A stretch of DNA of 64,000 bases from Microbulbifer pacificus (GCF_033723955.1 NZ_CP137555.1:3588001-3652000), one strand, 5' to 3'; shown: positions 9,394 to 19,449, counted from the first letter of the stretch. Notes: generated from the letters alone by a model not told the origin. Numbers and translations: made by a program.

Positions 9394-9942
9394 ATGTTCC
9401 GAATTTCCAGGTTTGCCAAGCGCTGTCTGATCCACGGGGGTGTCGCCGCCGCGCTGGCGGGGGCTGCCGCATTTACCAGTGCGGAAACCGTGGTGAGTGT
9501 ATTGAAGCTCGACAGCAAAGGGGTCGGCACGATGCTGGGCACCGTCACTATCACCGAATCCAAGTACGGCCTGGTATTCACACCCAATTTGAAGGGTTTG
9601 CCCGACGGGGTTCACGGTTTTCATTTGCATGAAAACGGCAGCTGTGAAGCAGGGGAAAAGGATGGCAAAAAGGTAGCTGGGCTGGCGGCGGGCGGTCACT
9701 ATGACCCACTGAAGACCGGCAAGCACGATACGCCCTGGGGGGATGGCCACCTGGGCGATCTGCCAGCTCTTTTGGTAGATTGCGACGGTTTGGCAACTAC
9801 GCCAGTACTGGCCCCACGCCTGAAGATGTCCGACCTCAAGGGGCGCGCACTGATGATTCACGCCGGTGGCGACAATTATTCAGACCAACCGAACCCCCTG
9901 GGAGGGGGCGGTGCGCGTCTTGCCTGCGGGGTAATTCAGTAA
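9394..9942 (+). CDS. sodC: Periplasmic Cu/Zn superoxide dismutase SodC
   Basis: Exported dismutase (182 aa) that removes periplasmic superoxide. A signal peptide covers residues 1-30. All metal ligands are visible: copper His77 and His79 (in 'GFHLHENG'), bridging His102 (in 'AAGGHYDP'), zinc His111, His119 and Asp122, and copper His156 (in '[11 protein letters not shown]'). Cys84 and Cys178 can form the structural disulphide. A GGAGG-type ribosome-binding site precedes ATG 9394. The gene converges on and overlaps by 7 bases the end of the catalase-like gene, without a terminator between them. Confidence 0.95.
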   Translation: MFRISRFAKRCLIHGGVAAALAGAAAFTSAETVVSVLKLDSKGVGTMLGTVTITESKYGLVFTPNLKGLPDGVHGFHLHENGSCEAGEKDGKKVAGLAAGGHYDPLKTGKHDTPWGDGHLGDLPALLVDCDGLATTPVLAPRLKMSDLKGRALMIHAGGDNYSDQPNPLGGGGARLACGVIQ

Positions 9943-11276
9943 TGGTTTTCCGCTAGCACACCACTGTCGACACCATAGCCCTGGCACTGGCTGCTCACAG
10001 CCTTGTCGTCCGCCGGGTTGAAGTGCGCATCAAAACACCGCGGCAGGGGCCAGCTCGGCTTGTAGACATTCAGCCCCTGTTGCGGTGTGCACTTTTGCGT
10101 TTCTCCCGGCACACACCAGTCTGTCGGCTCCCGTTGCGGTGCGTCGTTACTGGTGTGGCGGAAGTCGGAAACGGCGTGATACGCCAGTCGTCGCGCCCGG
10201 TTCAGGCTGCCCAGCGGTTCCCACTCGCCCACCCCGCGCCAGGGGTTCATCGACAGATTTTCACAGAACGCCCACTGTGCTTCGCTGGTAAAAGTTTGCG
10301 GCGGGATATGGATGCGCGCGACGGGAATAAATGGTGAGTCCTTTTCTTCCCAGATCACGGTGGCGTCATCCAGCGGTGTCTCCGCACTGATGTTGCGCGG
10401 CTGCACCAAAAAATCGAAACACGCGCTGCCAGACTGCAAGCTGTCGGACAGTTGTTCGGTGAGAAAATTTTCTGCGTTTTGATCAACCGTGATCGGGTAG
10501 TCGGCACCGGGGCATGGGCGGCTGGCAAATTTGAGTTGGGTATCGCCGAGGCGGTAGGGGAGAATGGAAAAATACGGTTCCTGCAGTGGTGTGTCTATGG
10601 TGGATGACACGGTCTGCGCGCCGCGTATCATCTGTTTCAGGTGCAGTCGCGGCGGCCACAGACCGAAAAACCAGCCGCGTTTGTCGAGCCGCGCCAGGTA
10701 CTGCATGTTCTCCACGTAGTCGTGGATATTGCGATTGAAGAAGGCCTGATTGTTGGCCATCAGGAAATCCTGGGTGGCGCTATCGCCGAGCTCGGGCGCA
10801 ATCGGCACGCCGTCCACGCCCATCAATTTCACCGCCATACCGCGCGCATCTTTCTCCCCATCCGCCTGCACCAGCATATCGCCGTTGGAAAAGCGTATCC
10901 ACGCCGGGTAGCGACGCCCGGGTTCGGCAAAGACGCTGTGGCGGAATTGCGCGGGAATATCGCCGTTCACTTCAAATTCTGCGCGCACACAGCCGGTTGC
11001 CTTGGCGTGGGCGTCGCGGCGGAACTCATCGCCGTAGCGTAGACTATTGTGTTTCTGCGCCGCGCGGGAGACATCGCGTGCGGTCTGCATGACGGAGGCG
11101 ATGGCTGCACGCTCCTCACTGGAAATATCCATTCCCAGTTGTTGGATGCTCGCATCCAGTGCGCTCAGGGTATCTGAATGATCTTGCGGATTCTGTCCGG
11201 CCAAGCTGGCGCTGGCGCAAAGTGACAATCCCAGTACCAGTGCGGGAGTAAACTGCCGGGGAGATTTACGCATCAT
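9936..11276 (-). CDS. Catalase-family haem protein (clade related to y4iL), exported
   Basis: Small catalase-like protein, 446 aa, with a signal peptide (residues 1-26, ...ASASLAG). The mature part keeps the shortened catalase core: '[46 protein letters not shown]', '[12 protein letters not shown]' and '[12 protein letters not shown]'. This fits the catalase-like group that lacks the long domains of true catalases; members include peroxidases and fatty-acid hydroperoxide enzymes. The start (ATGATG at 11276) overlaps the stop of the dihaem gene by four bases (ATGA), so the two are translationally coupled. Its substrate, hydrogen peroxide or an organic peroxide, cannot be read from the sequence. 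Confidence 0.8.
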   Translation of the reverse strand: MMRKSPRQFTPALVLGLSLCASASLAGQNPQDHSDTLSALDASIQQLGMDISSEERAAIASVMQTARDVSRAAQKHNSLRYGDEFRRDAHAKATGCVRAEFEVNGDIPAQFRHSVFAEPGRRYPAWIRFSNGDMLVQADGEKDARGMAVKLMGVDGVPIAPELGDSATQDFLMANNQAFFNRNIHDYVENMQYLARLDKRGWFFGLWPPRLHLKQMIRGAQTVSSTIDTPLQEPYFSILPYRLGDTQLKFASRPCPGADYPITVDQNAENFLTEQLSDSLQSGSACFDFLVQPRNISAETPLDDATVIWEEKDSPFIPVARIHIPPQTFTSEAQWAFCENLSMNPWRGVGEWEPLGSLNRARRLAYHAVSDFRHTSNDAPQREPTDWCVPGETQKCTPQQGLNVYKPSWPLPRCFDAHFNPADDKAVSSQCQGYGVDSGVLAENHY

Positions 11277-13321
11277 TGCGGCCTTTCCTCCTGTGCCAGA
11301 ACATTCGCCGCACCGGGGCGGAACCTGTCACACGCCAGCTCGCCAAGTGTGTTGGCGGGAGCGGCCGGGTATTGGTTCCAGTTCTGCGGGTCACTGCCTA
11401 GAGCGTCGCTGAAGTCCGGATTACCCATCACCTTCAGGTATTCGATCAGCGCCATGCGCTCGCCTTCACTCAGGCGCTTGCCGATGCGGCCGGCAATATC
11501 CGTATCGGTAAACAGGTGACCGCTATTGCTGTTGCCCGTTTGGGCGGTGTCGAACTCGAAATTGCCCGGCAGCAAGTCGGTGACATAACCGAGCTTTTGC
11601 GGGTTGTACTCGCGATGACCGACACCGAACCGGACGGGACGTGCTTCCAGTGGCGATAGCAGGTCGTAAATACTGGGCACCGAGCCGTTGTGCAGGAATG
11701 GCGGTGTTGCCCAGACACCGTGCAGTGGACGTGCCTTGTACGCCGGTTTGTTGACGATACGGAAGGGGACATTGAGTCCGTCGTAATCGGCAATGCCATT
11801 GCCGTCACTGGAAATACCGCGGCTTTTATATAGCACCGGTACCAGCTCGTTCAGCAGCAGCTGCAAACCGTTGCCAGCGTTGACCAATCTGCTATCCGCG
11901 TCGCCTTCGCTAACTTGGGGCAACAGCGGACCCGCATCGTAGGTGTGATCCATATAATTGCGTGCCGCAGTGGGGTCCGTGCCGATCACCGCGATATCAA
12001 TCCACGGAACGGACCACATCGATTCGCGCCAGTCTTCGCGCACCGGGCGATTTTCTTCATCGTAGGAAACCTGCCCGGCCATATCCCACTGCCAGTTGGT
12101 ACTGCGTTGGTTTGATGGATTGTCTTCCGGGCCGCTGGCGAGTGGCCAGACATAGGGTTTCGATATATGCGGGCCGTGGCAGTGGGCACACTGGTCTGCA
12201 AACAGCCCCTTGCCCTGGCGGGCGCGGGCGATGTCGATTTCGCCCAATATGTCTTCCGGCCACTTCGGTGGCTTCAGTTTGCGCAACGTTGTTTCTATAC
12301 ATTGCATGCCTTCCACATCGATGGTGGATTGGCCGAATTCTCCCTCTGGCAGTAGCTGGCCATCGTCGTCCACAAGCTTTACCGGGGCCATCACACCGAG
12401 GCTCTCGCCGACATTTCGAGCCATGGCCTGATTGGTAAAGCCGGTGTACTGCACCCAGTCGAAACGCCAGATATCCCACAAAAATGGATAACTGACCGGT
12501 GCATTGGCAACCTTGTAGTTTTCCTCGATATTCAGGTTGTAGCCGAACACCACATTGCCAATGCGGCCGACGGCATCGGTGCGGCCACGGCCCTCGGTAG
12601 TTGGAAAGAGTTTCGGTTGACCGGGACCCTGGGAGAAATCCCACACTTCGCCCACATAACGTGTGAGGTCCTGCCGCAGCTGATTGCGCGCAGCGGCGTT
12701 ATCCCCGGCGATGCGGTCGGCGAAGCGCGCCCATTTTTTCGGGTTGACCAGGGTTTCAATCGCAGCGGCATTCAGGGTGACGATAAATTCCCCCGGCCCA
12801 CTGGTGGATATGCCCTGAATGGCCTGGCCACCGTCCACCCGCAGCGCGGTGCCTTTGTAGTGCAGTTCGCCGGTGTGACAGAGGGCGCAACCGAGGTCGA
12901 GACGCTCGCTGTTGTCCTCCGTATTGACGTGCTTGCCCATGCCCACCGGATGCAGCCCCGTACTGTTTTCCCGGGAAAGGTTTTCTCCGTCCACGATAAA
13001 CCCCCAGCCGCGCAGGTTTTCCGCACTGGCCAGTGTCTCTTCGGAAAACGGCAGTTCCAGTGCGGACAACCACTGGTAGTGAAGGCCCTGAAGTTCGGTG
13101 CCCTGGGGCGTGGAATAGAAAAGTTCGCGATCTTCCCGGGTCCAGCCCTGGTCGAGATAGCGCACCTCGGTGATGTGTTCGCTGGTGATGTTAGGGGCGA
13201 AATATTGCCGGGCGATGGAACAGCCGGTAAGCACGGCGCCGGTGGTGATGGCGAGCACCGCAACCCCACGGCGAATGCGGCGAACAGCAAAATTTCGCCG
13301 CAAAGACTTTTGAAAATCCAT
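11273..13321 (-). CDS. RoxA-like dihaem c-type cytochrome peroxidase/oxygenase, lipoprotein
   Basis: Protein of 682 aa with two c-type haem sites, CALCH (145-149) and CAHCH (378-382), and a 'TPPFLHNGSVPSIYDLL' segment typical of the MauG/RoxA group. Length and haem spacing match rubber oxygenase RoxA and the 'di-haem cytochrome c peroxidase' family, not the ~330-residue CcpA peroxidases. The N-terminus ends in a lipobox (LTGC, Cys34), so it should be a lipid-anchored envelope protein, while RoxA itself is secreted. It is co-transcribed and overlaps by four bases with the catalase-like gene. The likely activity is oxidation of a hydrophobic substrate or peroxide reduction. The assignment to an oxygenase or a peroxidase is open. 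Confidence 0.78.
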   Translation of the reverse strand: MDFQKSLRRNFAVRRIRRGVAVLAITTGAVLTGCSIARQYFAPNITSEHITEVRYLDQGWTREDRELFYSTPQGTELQGLHYQWLSALELPFSEETLASAENLRGWGFIVDGENLSRENSTGLHPVGMGKHVNTEDNSERLDLGCALCHTGELHYKGTALRVDGGQAIQGISTSGPGEFIVTLNAAAIETLVNPKKWARFADRIAGDNAAARNQLRQDLTRYVGEVWDFSQGPGQPKLFPTTEGRGRTDAVGRIGNVVFGYNLNIEENYKVANAPVSYPFLWDIWRFDWVQYTGFTNQAMARNVGESLGVMAPVKLVDDDGQLLPEGEFGQSTIDVEGMQCIETTLRKLKPPKWPEDILGEIDIARARQGKGLFADQCAHCHGPHISKPYVWPLASGPEDNPSNQRSTNWQWDMAGQVSYDEENRPVREDWRESMWSVPWIDIAVIGTDPTAARNYMDHTYDAGPLLPQVSEGDADSRLVNAGNGLQLLLNELVPVLYKSRGISSDGNGIADYDGLNVPFRIVNKPAYKARPLHGVWATPPFLHNGSVPSIYDLLSPLEARPVRFGVGHREYNPQKLGYVTDLLPGNFEFDTAQTGNSNSGHLFTDTDIAGRIGKRLSEGERMALIEYLKVMGNPDFSDALGSDPQNWNQYPAAPANTLGELACDRFRPGAANVLAQEERPQ

Positions 13322-13377
13322 TTTGAGTCTTTCGTCGGTTAGCTAGTTTGTGGCGGGATTGTAAATGGCGGGGGCGA

Positions 13378-13426
13378 AAAAACAAAAGCCGGGCATGGTT
13401 GGCTATTATGCGTTTCCATGCCCGGC
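13378..13426 (-). terminator. Terminator after the first DUF885 gene
   Basis: Stem GCCGGGCATGG (13388-13398) pairs with CCATGCCCGGC (13416-13426). Read on the minus strand it runs into TTTTGTTTTT. It separates the DUF885 gene from the dihaem gene downstream. Confidence 0.85.
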
Positions 13427-13457
13427 CTGTGATCGTAATCAGGGAATGTCCGGAAAA

Positions 13458-15362
13458 TCAGTTACCGCTTTTGGTTTCCTCGATCCATTCATTCACCAGT
13501 TCTTCCAGCACGTCCAGCGGTACAGCCCCGTTCGCCAGTACCACATCGTGGAATTGGCGAATGTCGAACTTGTCCCCCAGTTCTTTTTTCGCATGTTCAC
13601 GCAGCTCGACGATTTTCATCATGCCGATCTTGTAGGCGGTTGCTTGGCCGGGCATGACGATATAGCGCTCAATGGCCTTCTGCACATCGCCGGGCGGGTT
13701 CGGAGTGTTTTCCGCCAACCACTCGATGGCTTGCTCGCGGGTCCACTTCTTGCTGTGAATACCGGTGTCCACCACCAGGCGCCCCGCGCGCCACAGTTCC
13801 ATGGCCAGGCGGCCAAAGTCGGAATAGGGATCTTGATAGAAACCGATTTCCTTCGGAACCAGCTCGCTATAGAGGCCCCAGCCTTCGGTGTAGGCGGTGT
13901 AGCCGCCGAATTTGCGGAAGTTCGGAACATTTTCCAGCTCCTGCATGATCGAGAGCTGCATATGGTGCCCCGGAATGCCCTCGTGGTAAGCGAGCGCTTC
14001 CATCTGGTAGGTGGGCATACTGCTCATCTTGTACAGGTTGGCGTAGTAGATACCGGGGCGCGAGCCGTCCGGAGCAGGGCGCTGGTAAAACGCCTTGCCG
14101 GCCGATTTTTCGCGGAATGGCTCTACCGCCTTCACGGTCAGGTCCGCTTTGGGCTTGGTGATAAACAATTCGTCCAGGCGACCCTTCATGGTATCGATGA
14201 TCGCGGTGGCTTCTTTCAGGTAGCGCTGTTTACCCTCTTCGGTTTCCGGGTAGTAAAACTGCGGGTCGGTGCGCATGAATTCGAAGAATTCCTGCAGGCT
14301 GCCTTCAAACTTCACCTTTTTCATGATCTCGCGCATTTCTTCGTGAATGCGCGCTACTTCTTCGAGTCCTTTCTGATGGATCTCGTCGGCAGTCATGTCG
14401 GTGGTGGTATAGACGTTCAGGCGGTGCTGATAGAACTTGTCGCCCTCTGGCAGCTTCCAGGCACCATCATCGCTGGTGGCTTTTTTCTCCAGCTCGGCCA
14501 GATAGGCGTTGAGGGTTTCGTATGCCGGTTTCACATTTTCCAGCATGGCGGTTTTGGCTTTTTCAATCAGCGCGGCCTTTTCCTCGTCGCTGATATTGAG
14601 TTTTTCCACCTTGCCCTTGAAATCGGCGTACAGCGTACTGTCTTTGCCAACGTCATAGGGGGCGCCGGTGATCAGGTTTTTGCCGTCGCTGATCACGTAG
14701 GGGAATACAAACTTGGGCACGATAACGCCGGCGTCCGCGCGTTCCTTCAGGTTTGCAGCCAGCTGCTTGAAGTGCTCCGGCAGTGCGTTCAGGCGAGAGA
14801 TATAAGCCTCGGCATCGGAGGCGTCGTCGATGCGGTGCTGGTTGATGAGCAGCGAGGCGGCACTGGTGTGGGTGGCGTACATCTGGTTGACCGGGTAGGT
14901 GTGCAGCCGCCAATGGTAGCCCTCGATATCCTGTTCCAGATTGCGGATGGCCAGTTCCAGTGACAGGCGGGTGGCATCGTCCAGCTGGTTCGGGTCAATT
15001 TTTTTCAGCTCTGCCAGCTGGCGTTTGTGGATCTCATAGGTTTCCTGTTCGAACGCCGGTGAGAGGTCGTCCCACTTGTCATAGCCGTCCTTCATGCCGA
15101 GGAAGGTCTTGAACTCCGGGCTGCGCTTCAGGTGCGTCTGGAACTGATCTTCGAAGAGCTGATTGGTGCTGGCGATGACTTCCGGGTTGCCGCCCTGGCC
15201 GTTCTCGCTGGATTCCACAGCATCTGTCGCTGCTATCTCAGCACCCGCTTGCGCAGCGGTAACCTGTGATTGTTGCTCGTCGGTATTGCGGGGGTCCCGG
15301 TCGCAACCTGCCAAGGTCATTGTGCTTATGGCGGCGGCCAGCAGGGTAGTCTTCAGCTTCAT
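13458..15362 (-). CDS. DUF885 family lipoprotein, putative metallopeptidase
   Basis: Lipoprotein of 634 aa with signal and lipobox LAGC (Cys19). DUF885 proteins are thermolysin-like metallopeptidases related to M32/M3 folds; members act on small peptides or choline derivatives. The zinc-binding helix is 'YHEGIPGHHMQL' (His460, Glu461, His466), followed by 'AYTEGWGLYSELVPKE', which supplies the third ligand and is diagnostic. It is a single-gene unit bounded by a terminator. A second, divergent DUF885 lipoprotein lies at 25.1-27.0 kb. The substrate is unknown. Confidence 0.85.
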   Translation of the reverse strand: MKLKTTLLAAAISTMTLAGCDRDPRNTDEQQSQVTAAQAGAEIAATDAVESSENGQGGNPEVIASTNQLFEDQFQTHLKRSPEFKTFLGMKDGYDKWDDLSPAFEQETYEIHKRQLAELKKIDPNQLDDATRLSLELAIRNLEQDIEGYHWRLHTYPVNQMYATHTSAASLLINQHRIDDASDAEAYISRLNALPEHFKQLAANLKERADAGVIVPKFVFPYVISDGKNLITGAPYDVGKDSTLYADFKGKVEKLNISDEEKAALIEKAKTAMLENVKPAYETLNAYLAELEKKATSDDGAWKLPEGDKFYQHRLNVYTTTDMTADEIHQKGLEEVARIHEEMREIMKKVKFEGSLQEFFEFMRTDPQFYYPETEEGKQRYLKEATAIIDTMKGRLDELFITKPKADLTVKAVEPFREKSAGKAFYQRPAPDGSRPGIYYANLYKMSSMPTYQMEALAYHEGIPGHHMQLSIMQELENVPNFRKFGGYTAYTEGWGLYSELVPKEIGFYQDPYSDFGRLAMELWRAGRLVVDTGIHSKKWTREQAIEWLAENTPNPPGDVQKAIERYIVMPGQATAYKIGMMKIVELREHAKKELGDKFDIRQFHDVVLANGAVPLDVLEELVNEWIEETKSGN

Positions 15363-15591
15363 GTACTTTTCTCGGCTTGGATGAATGGATCGCTATAAGC
15401 GCGATAGCAAATGGGCATTACAGGGTAAAACGTAGAAAGGCGATTATGCTAATGCAGGAAATGGATGGGGACAAATCGGGCAGATAACGCGGGGCGGGTT
15501 GCTGTTATGGTGGTGGCCAATTGGCTACTACTAGAGGCAGATCGCCAGTTGCCTGCGACCTGCCTGTCAATCCCAGGTAAAAATCAAACCA

Positions 15592-16977
15592 TTACAGTAG
15601 TAAATGCCGGAGAATTAGCTGAAATACCTGCGGCTGGGTGATAACACCATTCAGCGCGTTGCCGGGCTGTTGGTTCATCAATAGTGGGACCTGTGTACCC
15701 GAGTGCTCTTCGATCAGTGCATCGTTGGTGGCGTAATTGACTCCGAGCAGGCTGCCTTCGGGAGTCTCGATAGCGGCTAGGCGGCCGATACTGTGAGCAC
15801 CGGGGAAACCCTCAAACATACTTGGATAAGGCACCAACTGTGCGGCCTGGCCGTGATCAGCGGTGACCAAGATTAAGGTGCCCGGGTGTTTGGCGGCAAA
15901 CTCAAGGGAGGCCTGTAGAGCTTCTTCTAGCTGCTGGACTTCACCGATGCTACCGCAGGGGCGACGCTCATGGGATTCCTTGTCTATGGAGGCGGACTCG
16001 ACCATCAGGAAAAAGCCCTTGTCGCTTCTCGCTCGCAAATGTCCGAGGGCGGCTTCGGTCATGCTTTTCAGCGAGGGGGCCTGTGTGGAGCTCGGATTTA
16101 CTACACAGGTCACTGGTTGCGGCTCTGCAGTTTCGCCTTCAGCCACAGTGAGAAACGCCGCTGGCTGTTGGTTGCTGCTGTGCAGGCGCACAGGCAAGTC
16201 CTTGGGGGCGAATAACCCCAAAACTTTGTTCTGATTGAACGGGCGTTGCAACGCGCTCGGGCTGTCAATGATCTGAAATCCGTTGGCCGCCGCTTCCGCG
16301 AGAGGGTGGGTGTCGCCCTGATTTGATTTGGCGAAATATTGCCCGCCGCCACCGAGAACGATATTGACGTTGCCTCCTGCGATCTGCTCGGCAATGGAGC
16401 CGGGGCCGCCATTTGCCCGAATATCCCGCTCACAGCTTTTGAAAAAGCCGGCGTAGGGTCCTTGTGCAATCATTGTGTCCGGACTCTGGCAGCCGCGATT
16501 GCTGACATGGGCCAGAAAGGACGCGGGTGTAGCATCGGTTACGCTGGCCGTGGTGACAATTCCCGTCGCCAGCTGATTGGCCGCGGCGAGCTCGACGATG
16601 GTTTGCAGATCGCGATCGTCTTTGGCACTTGTGGCGATGCGACCGCGGCTGGTGGTCACCCCGGTGGCAATGGCGGTGGCGCTGTTGGCGGAATCAGCCA
16701 CATACACCGGTCGCTCCGGTTGCTGCTCATCGATGGTCAAAACCTGTACCGCACTGCGAACCGGAAGATTGTCCATAGTCAATCTGCCGTTGGCTCCCTG
16801 AAGATAATTGCGTGCAATGGTGATCTGATGATCGTCCATGCCATCGCCGATCAGCAGGATGACGTTGCGTGTGGATTGCTCGGCCATACCGGAAAGCGGT
16901 GCCGCCGCGAGCAAAAGTAAGAGAAGTCCTTTCACAGCCTGTGAGCCGCGATTGCAGGACTTGAGATTACGAAACAT
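15592..16977 (-). CDS. Alkaline phosphatase (PhoA family)
   Basis: Exported phosphomonoesterase, 461 aa, with signal peptide (residues 15-32). 'VILLIGDGMDDHQI' supplies the first metal ligand; 'DSANSATAIATGVTTSRG' carries the nucleophile Ser96 in the same place as Ser102 of E. coli PhoA; 'ILVTADHGQAAQLV' supplies later metal ligands. The ATG at 16977 has an AGGAGA ribosome-binding site six bases upstream. That site directly abuts the U-run of an intrinsic terminator, so the gene has no room for its own promoter and must depend on read-through from the TonB receptor gene or on an unseen promoter in the short gap. Phosphate release from an imported substrate is a reasonable guess. Confidence 0.9.
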   Translation of the reverse strand: MFRNLKSCNRGSQAVKGLLLLLLAAAPLSGMAEQSTRNVILLIGDGMDDHQITIARNYLQGANGRLTMDNLPVRSAVQVLTIDEQQPERPVYVADSANSATAIATGVTTSRGRIATSAKDDRDLQTIVELAAANQLATGIVTTASVTDATPASFLAHVSNRGCQSPDTMIAQGPYAGFFKSCERDIRANGGPGSIAEQIAGGNVNIVLGGGGQYFAKSNQGDTHPLAEAAANGFQIIDSPSALQRPFNQNKVLGLFAPKDLPVRLHSSNQQPAAFLTVAEGETAEPQPVTCVVNPSSTQAPSLKSMTEAALGHLRARSDKGFFLMVESASIDKESHERRPCGSIGEVQQLEEALQASLEFAAKHPGTLILVTADHGQAAQLVPYPSMFEGFPGAHSIGRLAAIETPEGSLLGVNYATNDALIEEHSGTQVPLLMNQQPGNALNGVITQPQVFQLILRHLLL

Positions 16978-16988
16978 AAAAATCTCCT

Positions 16989-17025
16989 AAAAAAAATCCG
17001 GCGATGGGCACGTGCCCATCGCCGG
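16989..17025 (-). terminator. Intrinsic terminator between TonB receptor and phosphatase, abutting the phosphatase RBS
   Basis: A 28-bp perfect palindrome (14-bp arms, 16998-17011 and 17012-17025) is followed on the minus strand by eight T (16989-16996) and immediately by AGGAGA, the phosphatase ribosome-binding site. The hairpin would stop most transcripts coming from the receptor gene and leave only read-through mRNA for the phosphatase. Confidence 0.88.
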
Positions 17026-17099
17026 GTCCCGCGATCCAGCCGCAGCTGCTTACTAGCGGGAAAGTGCGATGACGAGACGAGAATCCGGAAATCAGGTTT

Positions 17100-19319
17100 C
17101 TACCAGTGATATTGGAAATTGACACCGTAGCTGCGTGGGAAGTTATAGCTATGTGCAATCTGGGTCAGGGTACTGCGGTAGTTGGTCGCAAAGCGTTCAT
17201 CTGCCAGGTTGCGCCCCCACAACGCCGCAGACCAGGTCTCATCCGTGGAGGAAAGTTGCAGTCTCGCGCCGACCAGGTCGTAGTCATCGATCTGATAATC
17301 AGGATCATTCTCCAGTGTCAGGAAGGTCGTGTCGCTGTAGGTGTAATCGACAACCGCCGCCATGCTCAGGCCAGCGGAAAGATCCCATTCATAGCGGGCC
17401 AACACGTTGAACGACGTCTCCGGCGCATTGGGTACGGAATTGCCTACCATCATCGCGACTTCATCCGGATCGGGCGAGTTCCACTGCTCGATACTTCCAT
17501 CCAGCATGGAAAGCCCGGTTTTGATGTCGAGGCCTTCCAGCGGCGCCCACACAAGCTCCAGCTCGCCACCGGTAATTTCCACCTTGCCGGCATTTGAGCG
17601 GATGGTTTCCGTCAGGCCGCCGGGCAGCTCGATCAGAATTTCCGCCTGCATATCATCAAAGTCGTAGTAATACAGAGCGCCGGTCAGTTGTAGAGTGCTT
17701 TCGACCAGGGTGGACTTAAATCCGGTCTCGTAGGACCACAGGATTTCCTCACTGAACGGCAGGGTTGCGATATCGTCCAGAATGGTTGAGCCATCGAAGC
17801 CACCGGATTTGAATCCTTTACTGATGGACGCGTAGATCAGGGTGCTGTCTGTCGGCATCCAATCAAGTGCGATTTTTCCAGAAATATCGTCCGCCTGGTA
17901 ACTGCGATCATAGCGAATTGGTAGTGGGTCGGCGGCGACGGCCTGGGCCCGGCTGATGCCATAGGGGTCGTTGTCGCGGGTCTCGCCCTTAAGTCGTTTG
18001 TCTTCTTCGGTGTAACGCAGGCCAGCCGTCAATTTCACCGCATCGCTGACATGCCACTCCGCTTGCCCGAACACAGCCCAAGAGTCTCCAGTCTGAACAT
18101 AATCAATGGTGGCAGTGGAAAGCAGCAGGTCTGTCAGATTCAGTGTCTTGTCGAAATCCACCTCTTCCGTCATCCAGAAAATACCGCCAATCCACTGAAC
18201 CGCGCTGTCGTCTGCTGAAGTTAACCGAAGTTCCTGGGTCATCTGATGAAGGTCGTCATTGAAACTGACGTCGAGAATGCGCAGCGGACTGCCGTCGCTG
18301 TCCAGCATCTGACGGTCCAGGGATTCGTAACCGGTCAGTGAGGTCAGCGTCGTTCCGCCAAGATCCCAATCAACTTTGACAAAGCCACCGAGTTGATCCG
18401 CGTCGATGTTCGGTGTATCGCTCAGGAATATTTCATCTTCACTGCTGGACTGGAATCCCATCAGAGGTTCGCCATCAGGAATGGCGTAGCCCCACTGTTC
18501 TGATTTATCACGACTACCGTGGAGGTTCATCGATACGTCGACCGTATCTCCCGCCTGCCAGTCGACACTACCGCGCCAGGCCAGGACATCGCTGCCACCC
18601 CAATCGTCATCCGGTGCGATGGTTGCGTTGGGGGGGATCACGCCGGGAACGCGGGTGAAACCACTGGCTGCGCCGGTGCCCATATTCTTTTGGTGGCCGT
18701 CTGAGGTCATGCTTTTCACGGCAAACCGGCCGTTGATATTGTCGGCCATCGCACCACCGACCGCGGCTTCCATTTCCAGGGTATTGAAATTTCCGTAATC
18801 GATTTCAGCGTAGGCCTCGAAATCTGAGGTCGGCTTGTTGGTGATAAAGTTGACACTGCCAGCAGTGGTGTTGCGACCAAACAGGGTACCCTGCGGTCCT
18901 TTCAGCACCTCGACACGCTCCATATCAAACATCTGAAAGCTGAGGTAGCCGTTGGAGCCCAGGTACACTTCGTCGATGTGTACTGCGGCGGAAGGTGCGT
19001 TATTGGTGTGGTAATCATTCAACCCGATACCGCGGATCGCAATGACCGGGTTACTGTTGCCTACCGTGTTGCGGATTTCCAGGCCCGGGGTGTGTTGTGC
19101 CAGGTCAACGGCCTGTTCGATCCCCAGTTCTTCAAGCTGGTTACCGGTAAATGCGGTGACTGCAATACCGACATCCTGCAGATTCTGCTCGCGTTTCTGC
19201 GCGGTGACCGTGACCTCTTCCAGTAATAGATCTGCGCTAGCAGGCAGGGCAGCGCCTGCAGTCAGCAGGGCGATGGCAAGGGCGGTGCGTTGTGGGCGAA
19301 ACGTGTGTGACGATTTCAT
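17100..19319 (-). CDS. TonB-dependent outer-membrane receptor
   Basis: Receptor of 739 aa: signal peptide (1-29, ...PASA), TonB box 'EEVTVTAQKREQNLQDV', plug domain (about 45-155 with 'IAIRGIG' and 'VEVLKGPQGTLFGRNTTAGSVNFIT'), and a barrel ending 'FPRSYGVNFQYHW' with a terminal aromatic. The plug signature is the one common in marine receptors for carbohydrates, siderophores and organic ligands, so the substrate cannot be named. It lies upstream of an alkaline phosphatase on the same strand and downstream of a BlaI/BlaR1-type regulatory pair. A perfect inverted repeat (19431-19449) sits 112 bases before its ATG and is a candidate BlaI operator. Confidence 0.92.
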   Translation of the reverse strand: MKSSHTFRPQRTALAIALLTAGAALPASADLLLEEVTVTAQKREQNLQDVGIAVTAFTGNQLEELGIEQAVDLAQHTPGLEIRNTVGNSNPVIAIRGIGLNDYHTNNAPSAAVHIDEVYLGSNGYLSFQMFDMERVEVLKGPQGTLFGRNTTAGSVNFITNKPTSDFEAYAEIDYGNFNTLEMEAAVGGAMADNINGRFAVKSMTSDGHQKNMGTGAASGFTRVPGVIPPNATIAPDDDWGGSDVLAWRGSVDWQAGDTVDVSMNLHGSRDKSEQWGYAIPDGEPLMGFQSSSEDEIFLSDTPNIDADQLGGFVKVDWDLGGTTLTSLTGYESLDRQMLDSDGSPLRILDVSFNDDLHQMTQELRLTSADDSAVQWIGGIFWMTEEVDFDKTLNLTDLLLSTATIDYVQTGDSWAVFGQAEWHVSDAVKLTAGLRYTEEDKRLKGETRDNDPYGISRAQAVAADPLPIRYDRSYQADDISGKIALDWMPTDSTLIYASISKGFKSGGFDGSTILDDIATLPFSEEILWSYETGFKSTLVESTLQLTGALYYYDFDDMQAEILIELPGGLTETIRSNAGKVEITGGELELVWAPLEGLDIKTGLSMLDGSIEQWNSPDPDEVAMMVGNSVPNAPETSFNVLARYEWDLSAGLSMAAVVDYTYSDTTFLTLENDPDYQIDDYDLVGARLQLSSTDETWSAALWGRNLADERFATNYRSTLTQIAHSYNFPRSYGVNFQYHW

Positions 19320-19430
19320 TGGCTGCTCCGAGATTTATTATTTTATGAAGCGGGCTATATCCACCACGGTCGGTTGAGCAATTTTCTTGTTCATACCGGA
19401 CGCAGGGTGGGGCCCAATCGACTCTCTCAA

Positions 19431-19449
19431 CCTATTACAATGTAATAGG
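19431..19449 (-). promoter_or_regulatory. Candidate BlaI/MecI-type operator upstream of the TonB receptor
   Basis: CCTATTACA-A-TGTAATAGG is a perfect 9-bp inverted repeat around one base. BlaI/MecI/CopY repressors bind TACA..TGTA dyads, normally with a two-base centre; here the centre is one base. A -10-like TAATAG overlaps the right arm on the minus strand. A gene for a BlaI-type repressor lies 1.7 kb upstream. Confidence 0.6.
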
